Notes: generated by a model not told the origin, from the sequence alone. 64,000 nt of DNA from an uncultured Lachnospiraceae bacterium (GCA_902781655.1 CACZJZ010000010.1:1-64000); one strand, 5' to 3'; positions 42,366 through 51,791 are shown, numbered from the stretch's first letter. Made by a program: numbers and translations.

Positions 42366-45300
42366 ATGGCATCAGATATGGGAATAAAAAAGTCGGAAAA
42401 AAGAAAAAAGGACGGCCGGAGTAACAGGCTCACGCTCCCGGCTGCTTCGGCAGCCATTGCAGCGGCACTGGTTCTGGTACTCTATGCAGCGCTCGGCTTC
42501 TTTCCGTTTGGGCGAAGCTCCGTTCTGCTCACGGATCTCTATTCCCAGTACGCGCCGCTCTTATACCGGTTCTATGACTGCGTGACAGGAAGGGTGGGAC
42601 TCTTTGCCGAACTGAGGATGGCGGGCGGCGTCAATCTGTACGTGGATACCATCCGGGCATTTCTGGATCCCTTCAATTATATCCTTCTGTTCTTTGGACG
42701 GGAGCGGCTGTATCTGGCGCTCAGTATTCTGGTGCTGCTGTATATGGCCGCGGCGGCATATACGGCATGTCTTGCCCTGCGGCGCTTTTTCCCGGGCGCG
42801 GGAGGGCTGTGTGTGCCGCTTGCGGTTTGCTATGGCATCTCCGGATATGCGGTATACAATTATCAGATTTTGTACTGGCTGTTATTTCCGGTGTTGTTTC
42901 CGCTGCTGTCGATGGCTCTCTGCGATCTCCTGCGGGGAGAAAATCCGGGGAGGAGCGGACTGCTCTATGCGCTGCTTCTTGCATGGATGACGGCTGTCAG
43001 TCTTCAGCTTGGATGGGAGGTCTGTCTCGCGGTTTTCTTCGGTTCGGCATGCTATTTGTATTCCTGCTTTCCGCGGAAGGAACAGTCAGAAAAGCAGGCA
43101 GTCGGTGCGCGGCGGCTCTTTGTCTATACCGCGGCAGGGCTGCTTCTGGCCTTTCCGGTGCTCGTTCCGGCCGCGCTGCAGCTGCTCTCCTCCGCGCGGG
43201 CGGGGTACACGGCCGGGTATCTCGGCGTGATGCAGCAGCACGGACTCGACGATCTGTTTGAACGTCTGTTTCTTACGCTGCATCCGGGAGCGGCCGGCGT
43301 GTTCCTTGCTCTTCTTGCCGGGCGAAGGGCAAAGAAGAACTGGAAAAAGGATCCGACGGGGCAGAGGACGTTTCTTGTCCGCATCAATGTACTGCTGTGG
43401 TTGACCGTGCTCCTTCAGCCGGCGAATCTGATCTGGCATCTTGGGTCATACCGCTGCTTCCCGGTGCGGTATGGCTATATCGTGCTGTTTGCCGGACTTT
43501 GTCTGATCACGCGGGAGGCGGAGCTGCAGCGAAGCTGCGGTTCTGAGGAAAACGCAGACGCGCAGCAGGCGTGCGGCACTGAAGAGGGATGGCGCCGCAG
43601 ATATGTGTCTGGCCTGCGTCGGGGCAAGCTGCTCTGCGGAGCCCTGGATATTCTGGCGGCTGGAGCGTTGCTGTGGCGCTGGCAGGTGGGCATCGCACAA
43701 GCCTTCTCAACGCTGGCGGTCAGCCAGTCCTGTCCGAAGCAGACGGCGCAGACGGCGCTCATTCTGAGCCTGCTCTGTCTCGGAACCGCGCTGCTGTTTT
43801 CTGCGGAGAACGGGACAGCCGGTTCCGGGAGAAAGAGTTCTTTCGGAGAAAAGCGGTCTTCCGGGGGAATGGATTCTTCCGGGGCAAATAGCTCTTCCGG
43901 GAAGAGGAGCGCTTTCGAGGGGATTCCTGGCAGAGGCGGATGGCCGGAAACAGCAGGGCAGGCATGGGGAGCATATGCCGCGATGTGCCTTTCTTCTCTG
44001 TGTCTTGCGTTCTGCGTGTTTCTGCCGGGAAGTCTGTCCATCCGCGGTATGAACGACGAGGCCTATGCCTTCATGACAAAATACGTCGCGGAGCATGGGC
44101 TGACGTCAGGCGGAATGCAGGCGGGAACGGATCTGTTCCAATATCGCGGCGCTGAGGAGGACCTGCCGCGCGATGCGGCACTGGTGACCGGAACAAGCTC
44201 ACTGACCAGTTATTTTCCGACGCTCTCCGCGGCGACGCAGACGGCACTTTCCGGCCTTGGATATCAGACCTACTGGACCGCGACGGACGGAGAGGGCGGA
44301 ACAGAGGACACGGACTGGCTTCTCGGGACGCCGCTGCTTCTCTCCGGAACTCCGGAGAATTATGCGTTCCAGGGCGGGAGCACAGAGGAGCATCAGGAGG
44401 CAGTTCAGGCGATTTGCAGGGAACTGTCCGCGGCGGGAGAGCAATCGAATTGGGCGCTGACTGCGGACGAAATCGTGGCTGTGCCGCGGAGAAACGAGCT
44501 TTTCGTAACACTGTCCGGCGTGAAGCATAACAGCACTGTATTTCTGCCTCTTGTGCTCCAGCCGGGATGGCATGCTGCGGTCAACGGACAGGCCGCTCTG
44601 ATATCTCCGGTGTTCGGAGGATTCCTCGGCATTCCTGTCAGTGCGGGAAAGAATGAGATTCGCATCTGGTTCCGGCCGGCCGGGCTTTCGGCGGGATTAC
44701 TCTGCGGCGCAGCGGGTATTTTGCTGCTTGTTCTGCTGCATTTTGGCAGGTCTGGCACAGGACTCATGGCAGCGCAGAGCCGCCGCGATCAAAATGACCC
44801 TGGCACCGGAGGAGCATGGCGGCAGATATACCGGTTCTTCTTTGCGGCAGGACTGGTCCTGATTTACCTCATACCGGCTGCCGGACTTCTGTTCTTCATG
44901 GGGAGAAAGGCATTCCGGACGTCTGCCGTGCCTCAGGCGTCCTGGCAGGTATTTGAGACAGAGGAGACGCCGGAGGGACTCCGGGTGCGGACGGTCGGCG
45001 AGAATCTCTGCCTGGGAGCCGGAGTCCGGGTCCGTGCGGACAGCATAGAGAGCAGAAAATTCCCTGCTTCTCTGGTGCGCAACGGCGTGGATGACGACCC
45101 GGCGGACCGGTGGTCCTCGGCAAATACCACGGAGAGTCATGATCACTGGCTCGAGGTGATTCTCCCGGAGCGAACCGGGGTCGGCGCTGTCCGGATCGTC
45201 TGGGAGCGCACGAATATGACGGCGGGCGCGGTCGAGGTTTCGGAGAATGGACGGGACTGGCGCACAGCGGCAAGGCTCAGCGCGCCGGAGAGCCTGGTGC

Positions 45301-47309
45301 AGGATGTGATTCTGGATGAGCCGGTGGAGGCAAAATATGTCCGTCTCCATGTGATGGATGTGCGGCAGGAGGAAAGCGATCTATCCCTGTACTACCAGAA
45401 TGTGTCGGTGCTGGAGTTCGAGGTATTCTCCGGCATACGGGATGATTTTGTCATTCGGACACCGGTCGTCCGGGAGACGGAAGGAAGCGGGAAGCAGGCA
45501 GGAACAGGGCTGCAGGATCGGGACAATAGCGGAATCATCCCGTCTGAAAGGGAAGCAGTGCCGCAGGACCGGTGTGGAAGACGGATCCTCGTCACACCCG
45601 ATGTGCCGGATGGGTTTGCGTTGACGTTTGCAGGGGCGCGGCCGGACGCCTACATCGATGAGGAGGGAAACTGCGCACAGACGCTCTCGGATGTCACAGT
45701 TCCTGTCGGGTATATCTTGTCGGAGGACGGCGTCACGGTCAGTCTGCCGGCCATGAAGGTGACGATTCCGGCATCGGAAGGCTGGAAGGACGGGGCGCGG
45801 TCTGCAAATCAGGGAAGTCCGGAAATGGGTCAGGAGCCGGACACAGCGGAGTGGCTGCCCACAGGAGGCACGATCCAGCTGACGAAGGATTCGAGCGTCC
45901 TGATTGCGACAGACAGGGAAGATGTGAAAAGTCTGCTTTCGGAGGAGGCCGCGCTGCTCGCGGAGGAGCTCGGCACATCCCTTCATGCGGGAGGTAGTCT
46001 GACTGTCGGAACTTATGAAGCCGGCGGGGAGGGGGCAGGAGGCGCGCAGCGTGAACGCGGCGCTGTGAATATCATTCTGCGGCTTTGCGAAAGTGGAGAA
46101 AACCCTGAAATTCCGGTGCCCGGAGCGGAAGGCTTCGTGATGGACCTTGGCTCGGATGGATCGGATATTGTTCTGACGGCCTCGACGATCCAGGGACTCA
46201 GGTGGGCCTGCGTGGAGCTGGAAAGCCTGGGCAGCGGTTCCATCGCGCGCGGATTCGCGAGGGATGTCCCGGCCTACGCGGTGCGCGGCTTCGGCATCGA
46301 TGTGGCAAGGCGCAGTTTCTCTCTGGATTACCTGAAGGAAATCGTGAAGAGGATGTCCCGCGCGAGAATGAATACGATGGAGATTCACCTGAACGACAAT
46401 GCGATTCTCGCGCAGAGCAGCTATGACGGGACGGTCGAGGGGGCAAGACAGCTCCCTGCCGCGTTCCGTCTGGAATCGGATCTCAGAGGAAAAGACGGGA
46501 AGAGTATCACGTCGGAGGATGGAAGCTATTCAAAGAAGGAGTTTGCGGAGCTCATCCGGTTCGGCGCAGTGTATGGCGTAGATGTAGTGCCGGAAATCGA
46601 CACGCCGTCGCACTGTCTTGCGCTGACCAGGGCGTTTCCGGAGTACGGCAGAAGCGATACGCCGGAGGCAGCGGATGAGCTGGACCTGTCCCGGGATGGC
46701 GCCAGGAAGCTGGGTGAATCCGTCTGGAAGGAATATCTGGGAGAGAATGGCTGCTTTGCAGGCGCGGCGGCTGTCAGCATGGGCATGGACGAATATTTTG
46801 GAAATGCCGTGGATTTTGTGCGGTACTTTACGGAGCTTGCCGGCACCATTCAGGCTGAGGAGCCGGATAAAATCATCCGTGCGTGGGGGAGCTTCAGCCG
46901 GGAAGGAGCAGATTACAGCAGCGTACCGCGGTCTGTCCAGCTGAAAATTTGGGATCTCACCTGGGCGGATGCGAAGGAGATGACGGATGCGGGATTTGAC
47001 ATCATCAACACACAGGGAAGTCATCTCTACATTATTCCAGGCGCGGGATATGACCGCCTTGATCTATCTTATCTGGCGGAGGACTGGGAGCCGAATGTGT
47101 TCACGACAGACCGCGGCACGGAGGAAATTCCGGTGTACTCTCCGCAGATGCTCGGCGCGATGTATTACATGTGGAATGAGGACATGAGCGGAAATGAGGG
47201 AGCGGAGGCACTGGATGATGCGGCGCTCTTCGACCGGTTTGAGGAGCCGCTCGATATTCTGTCCGGAAAGCTGTGGAACGGGACGGCAATTGCGCCGGGG
47301 AAGCAATGA
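42366..47309 (+). CDS. Giant fusion: YfhO-like membrane region, discoidin-like domain, GH20 hexosaminidase
   Basis: The 1,647-aa product joins three unrelated parts. The first 850 residues carry about a dozen spans and the YfhO opening SSVLLTDLYSQYAPLLYRFYD; YfhO proteins are tied to lipoteichoic-acid glycosylation. Then comes an F5/8-type sandwich (DNA about 45,043-45,380; RWSSANTTESHDHWLEV, AKYVRLHVMD). From DNA about 45,850 a GH20 leader domain and barrel follow: RGFGIDVARRSFSLDYLK, MNTMEIHLND, VVPEIDTPSHCLAL and SMGMDEYF with the catalytic Asp-Glu pair. GH20 enzymes remove terminal GlcNAc or GalNAc. AGGA stands 5 bases before the ATG at 42366; a GTG at 42327 overlapping the previous stop is the alternative. 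No frameshift is seen across the joins. A solute-binding protein gene follows after 64 bases. Confidence 0.8.
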   Translation: MASDMGIKKSEKRKKDGRSNRLTLPAASAAIAAALVLVLYAALGFFPFGRSSVLLTDLYSQYAPLLYRFYDCVTGRVGLFAELRMAGGVNLYVDTIRAFLDPFNYILLFFGRERLYLALSILVLLYMAAAAYTACLALRRFFPGAGGLCVPLAVCYGISGYAVYNYQILYWLLFPVLFPLLSMALCDLLRGENPGRSGLLYALLLAWMTAVSLQLGWEVCLAVFFGSACYLYSCFPRKEQSEKQAVGARRLFVYTAAGLLLAFPVLVPAALQLLSSARAGYTAGYLGVMQQHGLDDLFERLFLTLHPGAAGVFLALLAGRRAKKNWKKDPTGQRTFLVRINVLLWLTVLLQPANLIWHLGSYRCFPVRYGYIVLFAGLCLITREAELQRSCGSEENADAQQACGTEEGWRRRYVSGLRRGKLLCGALDILAAGALLWRWQVGIAQAFSTLAVSQSCPKQTAQTALILSLLCLGTALLFSAENGTAGSGRKSSFGEKRSSGGMDSSGANSSSGKRSAFEGIPGRGGWPETAGQAWGAYAAMCLSSLCLAFCVFLPGSLSIRGMNDEAYAFMTKYVAEHGLTSGGMQAGTDLFQYRGAEEDLPRDAALVTGTSSLTSYFPTLSAATQTALSGLGYQTYWTATDGEGGTEDTDWLLGTPLLLSGTPENYAFQGGSTEEHQEAVQAICRELSAAGEQSNWALTADEIVAVPRRNELFVTLSGVKHNSTVFLPLVLQPGWHAAVNGQAALISPVFGGFLGIPVSAGKNEIRIWFRPAGLSAGLLCGAAGILLLVLLHFGRSGTGLMAAQSRRDQNDPGTGGAWRQIYRFFFAAGLVLIYLIPAAGLLFFMGRKAFRTSAVPQASWQVFETEETPEGLRVRTVGENLCLGAGVRVRADSIESRKFPASLVRNGVDDDPADRWSSANTTESHDHWLEVILPERTGVGAVRIVWERTNMTAGAVEVSENGRDWRTAARLSAPESLVQDVILDEPVEAKYVRLHVMDVRQEESDLSLYYQNVSVLEFEVFSGIRDDFVIRTPVVRETEGSGKQAGTGLQDRDNSGIIPSEREAVPQDRCGRRILVTPDVPDGFALTFAGARPDAYIDEEGNCAQTLSDVTVPVGYILSEDGVTVSLPAMKVTIPASEGWKDGARSANQGSPEMGQEPDTAEWLPTGGTIQLTKDSSVLIATDREDVKSLLSEEAALLAEELGTSLHAGGSLTVGTYEAGGEGAGGAQRERGAVNIILRLCESGENPEIPVPGAEGFVMDLGSDGSDIVLTASTIQGLRWACVELESLGSGSIARGFARDVPAYAVRGFGIDVARRSFSLDYLKEIVKRMSRARMNTMEIHLNDNAILAQSSYDGTVEGARQLPAAFRLESDLRGKDGKSITSEDGSYSKKEFAELIRFGAVYGVDVVPEIDTPSHCLALTRAFPEYGRSDTPEAADELDLSRDGARKLGESVWKEYLGENGCFAGAAAVSMGMDEYFGNAVDFVRYFTELAGTIQAEEPDKIIRAWGSFSREGADYSSVPRSVQLKIWDLTWADAKEMTDAGFDIINTQGSHLYIIPGAGYDRLDLSYLAEDWEPNVFTTDRGTEEIPVYSPQMLGAMYYMWNEDMSGNEGAEALDDAALFDRFEEPLDILSGKLWNGTAIAPGKQ

Positions 47310-47373
47310 GGGTAGAATGGGGACTGCCGCGGCCAGATGAAGGGCGGTATATTGAGTTCAACAGGAGTAGTTT

Positions 47374-48741
47374 ATGAGTTTTCGTTCCAGACTGGTGTCG
47401 GGACTGCTTGTGCTGGCACTGGCAGGTGTTTTTGTTTGGACAACGTTTCGGGATAGTACGATCGGAGGGAAGAATGAGTCTGCGGGGACATCGCTCTTCA
47501 CAGATGCCAGAAAGACCCTTTCTCTCTGGTATTGTGACGATACGCTGACCGATTATCTGAATGAAGTGGCGGTGGCGTGGAATGATTCCGGCAACAGGTA
47601 CCGGGTTGAGCCGCATCTGGTGGATGGCGTCGAATTTCTGGAATCGGTGAACAAGGCATCGATTGCGGCGGATAAAAATATGCCAGATATTTATATTCTG
47701 CAGGACTCCAGTCTCGGCCGTGCCTACGAGGCCGGACTTGCCAGTGAGATAACGGACGCGAAGGATTTTGCGGATGATGTGGTGTATCCGGCAGCTGCGC
47801 GGAACGCGGTGACATATCAGGGAAAGATTGTCGCGTATCCGTTTTACTTTGAGACGGCGGCGCTGCTCTACAATGAGGATTATCTGCAGGAGGCGGCATC
47901 TGACGCGGGCGACGCGGCCGTGCCGGAGACAATTCAGGATATTCTGCGCTTTGCCGATCAGTATAACGCGCCGGAGAATGTGACGAGCATCTTCAACTGG
48001 GATGTCAACGATCTGTTTTATAATTATTATTTCATCGGGAACACGATGTCGGTCGGCGGGGACAGCGGAGACGACGAGAGCAAAATCGACATTTACAACG
48101 CGCCGACTATCCAGGCGCTCCGGGTTTATCAGAAGCTGGGGCAGTTCTTCTCCATCGATACTGCGACCAGCAGCTATGATCAGGTGCTGAGCGATTTTGC
48201 CGGCGGAAAGACGTTGTTCACGGTGGCGACGACCGATGCGGTGCAGAAGCTCGCGGACTGGTCGGCGGACGGCACGTTCCAGTGGCATTACGGCGTGGCG
48301 GCACTGCCGGATATCAGGGAGGATTTTGCGACGAGAGGGCTGTCAGTAACTTCGTGCCTGGTGGTGAACGGGTATTCGGAGAACCAGGACGCGGCCAACC
48401 GCTTCGTTCAGTTCCTGCTGAATGATCACAACGAGGATTTCAGCGGGCGGACGGGATACCGCCTGGCAAGAAACGGCTGCAAAACGGAGGATTCGCACTG
48501 GGACGGGTTTTATCAGGCTTACACGCAGTCCGTGCCGGAACCCAAGATGGTCGCGACGGAGAATTTCTGGATGCTGGCGGAGAATGCCATGCAGCAGGTC
48601 TGGGACGGCGCGGAGCCGAACAGCACGCTGAAAAGTCTCTATGAGCAGGTGGAGGTGCAGGTCACGGGCAATACGTCATTTCAGGCGGACGCAATTGCGG
48701 ACCCGGAGGAGGTCGATGTCATTCCGGATACGTCGGATTGA
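47374..48741 (+). CDS. Membrane-anchored family-1 extracellular solute-binding protein, no permease nearby
   Basis: The 455-aa protein has an N-terminal span (LVSGLLVLALAGVFVWTTF) with no lipobox Cys, so it is held by a membrane anchor or cleaved. The rest is a sugar-type periplasmic-binding fold: LSLWYCDDTL, VEPHLVDG, NKASIAADKNMPDIYILQD, YPFYFETAALLYNEDYL and FAGGKTLF. Such proteins feed ABC importers, yet no permease or ATPase of that class is near. AGGAG lies 7 bases before the ATG. It directly follows the YfhO-GH20 fusion and may present or sense the freed sugar, which is an inference from position. Confidence 0.75.
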   Translation: MSFRSRLVSGLLVLALAGVFVWTTFRDSTIGGKNESAGTSLFTDARKTLSLWYCDDTLTDYLNEVAVAWNDSGNRYRVEPHLVDGVEFLESVNKASIAADKNMPDIYILQDSSLGRAYEAGLASEITDAKDFADDVVYPAAARNAVTYQGKIVAYPFYFETAALLYNEDYLQEAASDAGDAAVPETIQDILRFADQYNAPENVTSIFNWDVNDLFYNYYFIGNTMSVGGDSGDDESKIDIYNAPTIQALRVYQKLGQFFSIDTATSSYDQVLSDFAGGKTLFTVATTDAVQKLADWSADGTFQWHYGVAALPDIREDFATRGLSVTSCLVVNGYSENQDAANRFVQFLLNDHNEDFSGRTGYRLARNGCKTEDSHWDGFYQAYTQSVPEPKMVATENFWMLAENAMQQVWDGAEPNSTLKSLYEQVEVQVTGNTSFQADAIADPEEVDVIPDTSD

Positions 48742-48769
48742 GGATGCGGATTTCTTTTTCTGAAAGTGA

Positions 48770-48798
48770 TTGACGAAGTCAAAAATCAGTGCTATATA
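48770..48798 (+). promoter_or_regulatory. Promoter of the peptide-transport operon
   Basis: TTGACG at 48770-48775 and TATATA at 48793-48798 are exactly 17 bases apart, a strong sigma-A type promoter. Transcription would start near 48805, leaving a leader of about 170 bases before the binding-protein gene. Confidence 0.7.
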
Positions 48799-48804
48799 AA
48801 TACT

Positions 48805-48940
48805 CAACCGAAGCACAAAAATACTTGTATACAGGGAATACAATTTGTGCGGTCGGAGATCAGAACAGAATATCGCGGAGATCCGGGTGGTTTCCGCATT
48901 CGACAAAGGCGTCGTTTTCCAGTTGGGAAACGGCGCCTTT
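48805..48940 (+). ncRNA. Structured leader RNA, candidate cis-regulatory element
   Basis: Just after the promoter a three-tier hairpin can form: CCGA (48808-48811) with TCGG (48853-48856), GCACAAA (48813-48819) with TTTGTGC (48844-48850), and TTGTAT (48825-48830) with ATACAA (48838-48843) around ACAGGGA. Next comes GGGTGGTTTCCGC at 48885-48897, similar to the T-box core GGGTGGNACCGCG, then a terminator. It does not match a class I know well; the long T-box stem I is absent. Confidence 0.5.
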
Positions 48941-48943
48941 TCT
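48905..48943 (+). terminator. Terminator/attenuator hairpin in the leader
   Basis: AAAGGCGTCGTTTTCC at 48905-48920 pairs with GGGAAACGGCGCCTTT at 48925-48940 around AGTT, followed by TCT. It lies 37 bases before the next ATG, so read-through would be needed for expression. Confidence 0.7.
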
Positions 48944-48976
48944 GGTTTCCGGAGAGGTCAGAAGGGAGTGAATATT

Positions 48977-50701
48977 ATGAAAAGGGCTTGGAGTGCAGTA
49001 CTGAGTGTTTCGCTCGCAGCGACCGTGCTTGCCGGCTGTGGATCCACCGGTTCCGGAGCCACAGCCGCGGACAGCGCAGCGAAGTCTTCTCCGGAGAGTG
49101 CAGGAGCTGCCGGTACGGCTGCCGCGGCGTCCTCCACTGCGTCGGGAACGGCTTCTGCAGATGACGCGGGCACACTTCACATCGCCTGGACAGCCGACTC
49201 ACAGACGCTGGATGTCCAGACGACCAGTGCCGATTACGGCATTCCGATGAACGTGTATGACCGTCTGTTTGAGATCAAACTGAATGATGACGGCAGCACG
49301 CAGCTGGTAAACAGTCTGGTAAAGGATTACACCGTATCGGACGACGGCCTTACCTATCAATTCACGCTTCGCGATGATGTCAAATTCTCGGACGGCACCC
49401 CGCTGACCGCAAACGATGTGGCGTTCTCTCTCATTCGTCTGCTGGGCCTTGATACCAGCGTCAACACGGATTTTGCCTCCTGCATCAAGGGAGCGGAAGA
49501 CTATATCGCCAGAGAGGGGTACAGCTACGACGACACCCTGGAGGGCATACAGGTGGTTGACGACACGCATCTGACGATCACGCTGGCCTATCCTTTTGCC
49601 GGATTCCTGTATGAGCTGGCGACACCGCCCTGCTCGATTTACTCAAAGGCAGCGGTGGAAGCCGCGGGCGATGACTACGGCAATGATTACAAGTCGGCCA
49701 TCGGCTCCGGCCCTTACATGCTCACCGGCTGGACGAGAGACAGCAGCATTGAGCTGACGCAGAACCCGAATTACTGGGGAGACACGCCGAGTGTCAGGAA
49801 CGTCGACATTCAGATCGTTCCGGACGCCTCCACCATCAGCATGATGTTCCAGAATGGTCAGCTTGACATTCTGGACTGCGATATTCTGGACTCCTCTGTC
49901 GTGGAATCGACCTATAAGACACAGTACGCTGACAAGATTGTCACGGCGAACCGTCTGGCCACTACCTATTTCATTCTGAATGAGGACAACGAGTATCTGA
50001 AGGATGTGAAAGTCCGCAAAGCCGTTCAGATGGCAATTGACCGCCAGAGCATCCTGGATACCGTGTACAGCGGCGACGGAAATCTCTGCGACGGCATCTA
50101 TCCGAAGGGACTCATCGGATACAGCGAGGACAATCAGGGCTGGCTGAAGTATGACCCGGACGGCGCAAAGAAGCTGCTTGAGGAAGCGGGCTATCAGGAC
50201 GGCGACATTTCCTTCGAGATCGCGACGGACAGCTCCGACAGCGCGAATACCTCTCTCGTGGTGCAGATGATACAGGCAAATCTGCAGGCGATCGGTATCA
50301 ACACGGAGATCAAGTCCTATGATGAGGCAAGCTGGCTGGCACTCCGCAAGTCGGGCGAGATGACCTCCTTTGTGGGAACCTGGACCGCAGATTTCAACGA
50401 TCCGGATAACTTCATCTATACCTTCTTCGGCACAGCCGACAAGACGAAACTGCGCAGCATCAATTACAAGGATGAAGACGTCATGAAGCGCATTCAGAAT
50501 GCCCGGGCTATCACGGACGACGATAAGCGCATAGCCGAGTACGACGCGCTGGAGAAGAAGATCATTGAGGACGACGCAGCATGGGTGCCGCTGTTCGGCA
50601 GAACTCATCTGTTCGTCACAGGCGACCGGGTCAGGAAATACGTTCCGCACTGGGCAGGCTACGGTGACTTCTTCGTCAACGAGGTGGAGCTGGCGGATTA
50701 A
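48977..50701 (+). CDS. Peptide ABC transporter substrate-binding lipoprotein (Opp/Dpp family 5)
   Basis: The 574-aa protein has a signal peptide ending LAATVLAGC, a lipobox, then a Ser/Ala/Thr linker. The body is a family-5 binding protein: DGLTYQFTLRDDVKFSDGTP, AIGSGPYMLTGW, LTQNPNYWGD and VRKAVQMAIDRQSILD. It would capture an oligopeptide outside the cell for the permeases encoded downstream. GGGAG lies 8 bases before the ATG. It is the first gene after the structured leader and is probably controlled by it. Confidence 0.93.
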   Translation: MKRAWSAVLSVSLAATVLAGCGSTGSGATAADSAAKSSPESAGAAGTAAAASSTASGTASADDAGTLHIAWTADSQTLDVQTTSADYGIPMNVYDRLFEIKLNDDGSTQLVNSLVKDYTVSDDGLTYQFTLRDDVKFSDGTPLTANDVAFSLIRLLGLDTSVNTDFASCIKGAEDYIAREGYSYDDTLEGIQVVDDTHLTITLAYPFAGFLYELATPPCSIYSKAAVEAAGDDYGNDYKSAIGSGPYMLTGWTRDSSIELTQNPNYWGDTPSVRNVDIQIVPDASTISMMFQNGQLDILDCDILDSSVVESTYKTQYADKIVTANRLATTYFILNEDNEYLKDVKVRKAVQMAIDRQSILDTVYSGDGNLCDGIYPKGLIGYSEDNQGWLKYDPDGAKKLLEEAGYQDGDISFEIATDSSDSANTSLVVQMIQANLQAIGINTEIKSYDEASWLALRKSGEMTSFVGTWTADFNDPDNFIYTFFGTADKTKLRSINYKDEDVMKRIQNARAITDDDKRIAEYDALEKKIIEDDAAWVPLFGRTHLFVTGDRVRKYVPHWAGYGDFFVNEVELAD

Positions 50702-50728
50702 GTTCTGACAGCCGGAGAAAATCGTTTG

Positions 50729-50768
50729 GGTTTGCAGCTCACAGACGGAGGCCTGTGGGCTGCAAACC
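50729..50768. repeat. Stable hairpin between the binding protein and permease genes
   Basis: GGTTTGCAGCTCACAG at 50729-50744 pairs with CTGTGGGCTGCAAACC at 50753-50768 (16 bp with one wobble) around ACGGAGGC. No T-run follows. It may protect the upstream message or act as a partial stop, raising binding protein over permease. Confidence 0.65.
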
Positions 50769-50855
50769 GTATCAGGAATGACCGCACTTTGTATTCATCT
50801 GACAGCGCGACAGAGATGGGGTGCTGCGCATCGCCCCGCCGACAAGAGGAATTTC

Positions 50856-51776
50856 ATGAAACAGATTGTAAAGAGATTATTGGAAACCATCGTGGTACTG
50901 CTGGGGGTCATTCTGCTGATCTTCATTATGCTGCGTGTCGTGCCCGGCGATCCGGTGACGACGCTGCTCGGCGAGCATGTCAACCAGCAGACGATTGACC
51001 GGCTGACCAAAACCATGCATCTTGACCGGCCGATCCTGGAGCAGTTCTTTCTGTACGTCGGAGGCCTGCTGCGCGGCGACATGGGCCAGAGCTACAAGTA
51101 TAACCGCCCGGTGACACAGATGATCATGGACGCTTTTCCCTACACCCTGGCGCTCGCGATCATGGCTTCCATCTTTGCCTGGGCGCTGGGTCTGATTCTC
51201 GGCATCTTCGCGGCAGTGAAGCAGAATCGACTGCCTGATCATCTCTTCATGGGAATTTCTCTGTTCGGTGTCTCCATGCCTGTCTTTATGGCGGCGCTGT
51301 TTCTGCAGTATCTGTTTGCATTCAAATGGAAAGTACTTCCGCTCAAGGCGGACGGCAGCTTCCTCTCGATGATTCTTCCGGCGATCGCCCTCGGCTGGAA
51401 CAGCGCCGGGAGCGTCGCCAGAATCACGCGTTCCAGTCTCCTTGAGGCGATGCAGGCTGACTACATCGATACTGCAAAGGCCAAGGGTCTTCTCGGGAGA
51501 GCAGTCATCCTGCGGCACGCGCTGAAGAACTCGATGCTGCCGGTCATCACCATGATGGCGCTGCAGCTTTCGAGCATGCTGTCCGGCGCTGTCATCAGTG
51601 AGACCGTTTTCGCCATTCCCGGCATCGGGAGACTGGCCACATCTGCTATTGAAAACCGTGACATGCCGGTGCTGCAGGGCACCGTCATTTTCACGACGGT
51701 GATCGTCATCGCCGGAAACTTCATTGCGGATATTCTGTACTCCGTACTGGATCCGCGCATCCGCAAGGCGGCCTGA
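50856..51776 (+). CDS. Peptide ABC transporter permease (Opp/Dpp B type)
   Basis: The 306-aa membrane protein has six spans and starts with the DppB N-terminus: RLLETIVVLLGVILLIF, LRVVPGDPV and DRPILEQFFLYV. The ABC coupling loop is near QADYIDTAKAKGL. With the next gene it forms the membrane channel. AGAGGA precedes the ATG at 50856, which is chosen over a longer reading from 50,778. The hairpin at 50,729 lies in the gap before it. Confidence 0.92.
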   Translation: MKQIVKRLLETIVVLLGVILLIFIMLRVVPGDPVTTLLGEHVNQQTIDRLTKTMHLDRPILEQFFLYVGGLLRGDMGQSYKYNRPVTQMIMDAFPYTLALAIMASIFAWALGLILGIFAAVKQNRLPDHLFMGISLFGVSMPVFMAALFLQYLFAFKWKVLPLKADGSFLSMILPAIALGWNSAGSVARITRSSLLEAMQADYIDTAKAKGLLGRAVILRHALKNSMLPVITMMALQLSSMLSGAVISETVFAIPGIGRLATSAIENRDMPVLQGTVIFTTVIVIAGNFIADILYSVLDPRIRKAA

Positions 51777-51791
51777 GACAGGGAGGATATC

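Noticed and set aside
48885-48897. Firm assignment of the leader as a T-box riboswitch
   Set aside because: The GGGTGG...CCGC core is close, but ACC is TTT here and no stem I or specifier loop was found, so it stays a candidate only.
48766-49164. 132-residue open frame covering the leader before the peptide-binding protein
   Set aside because: It overlaps promoter, hairpins and the real lipoprotein start in another frame. The region is better explained as leader RNA.
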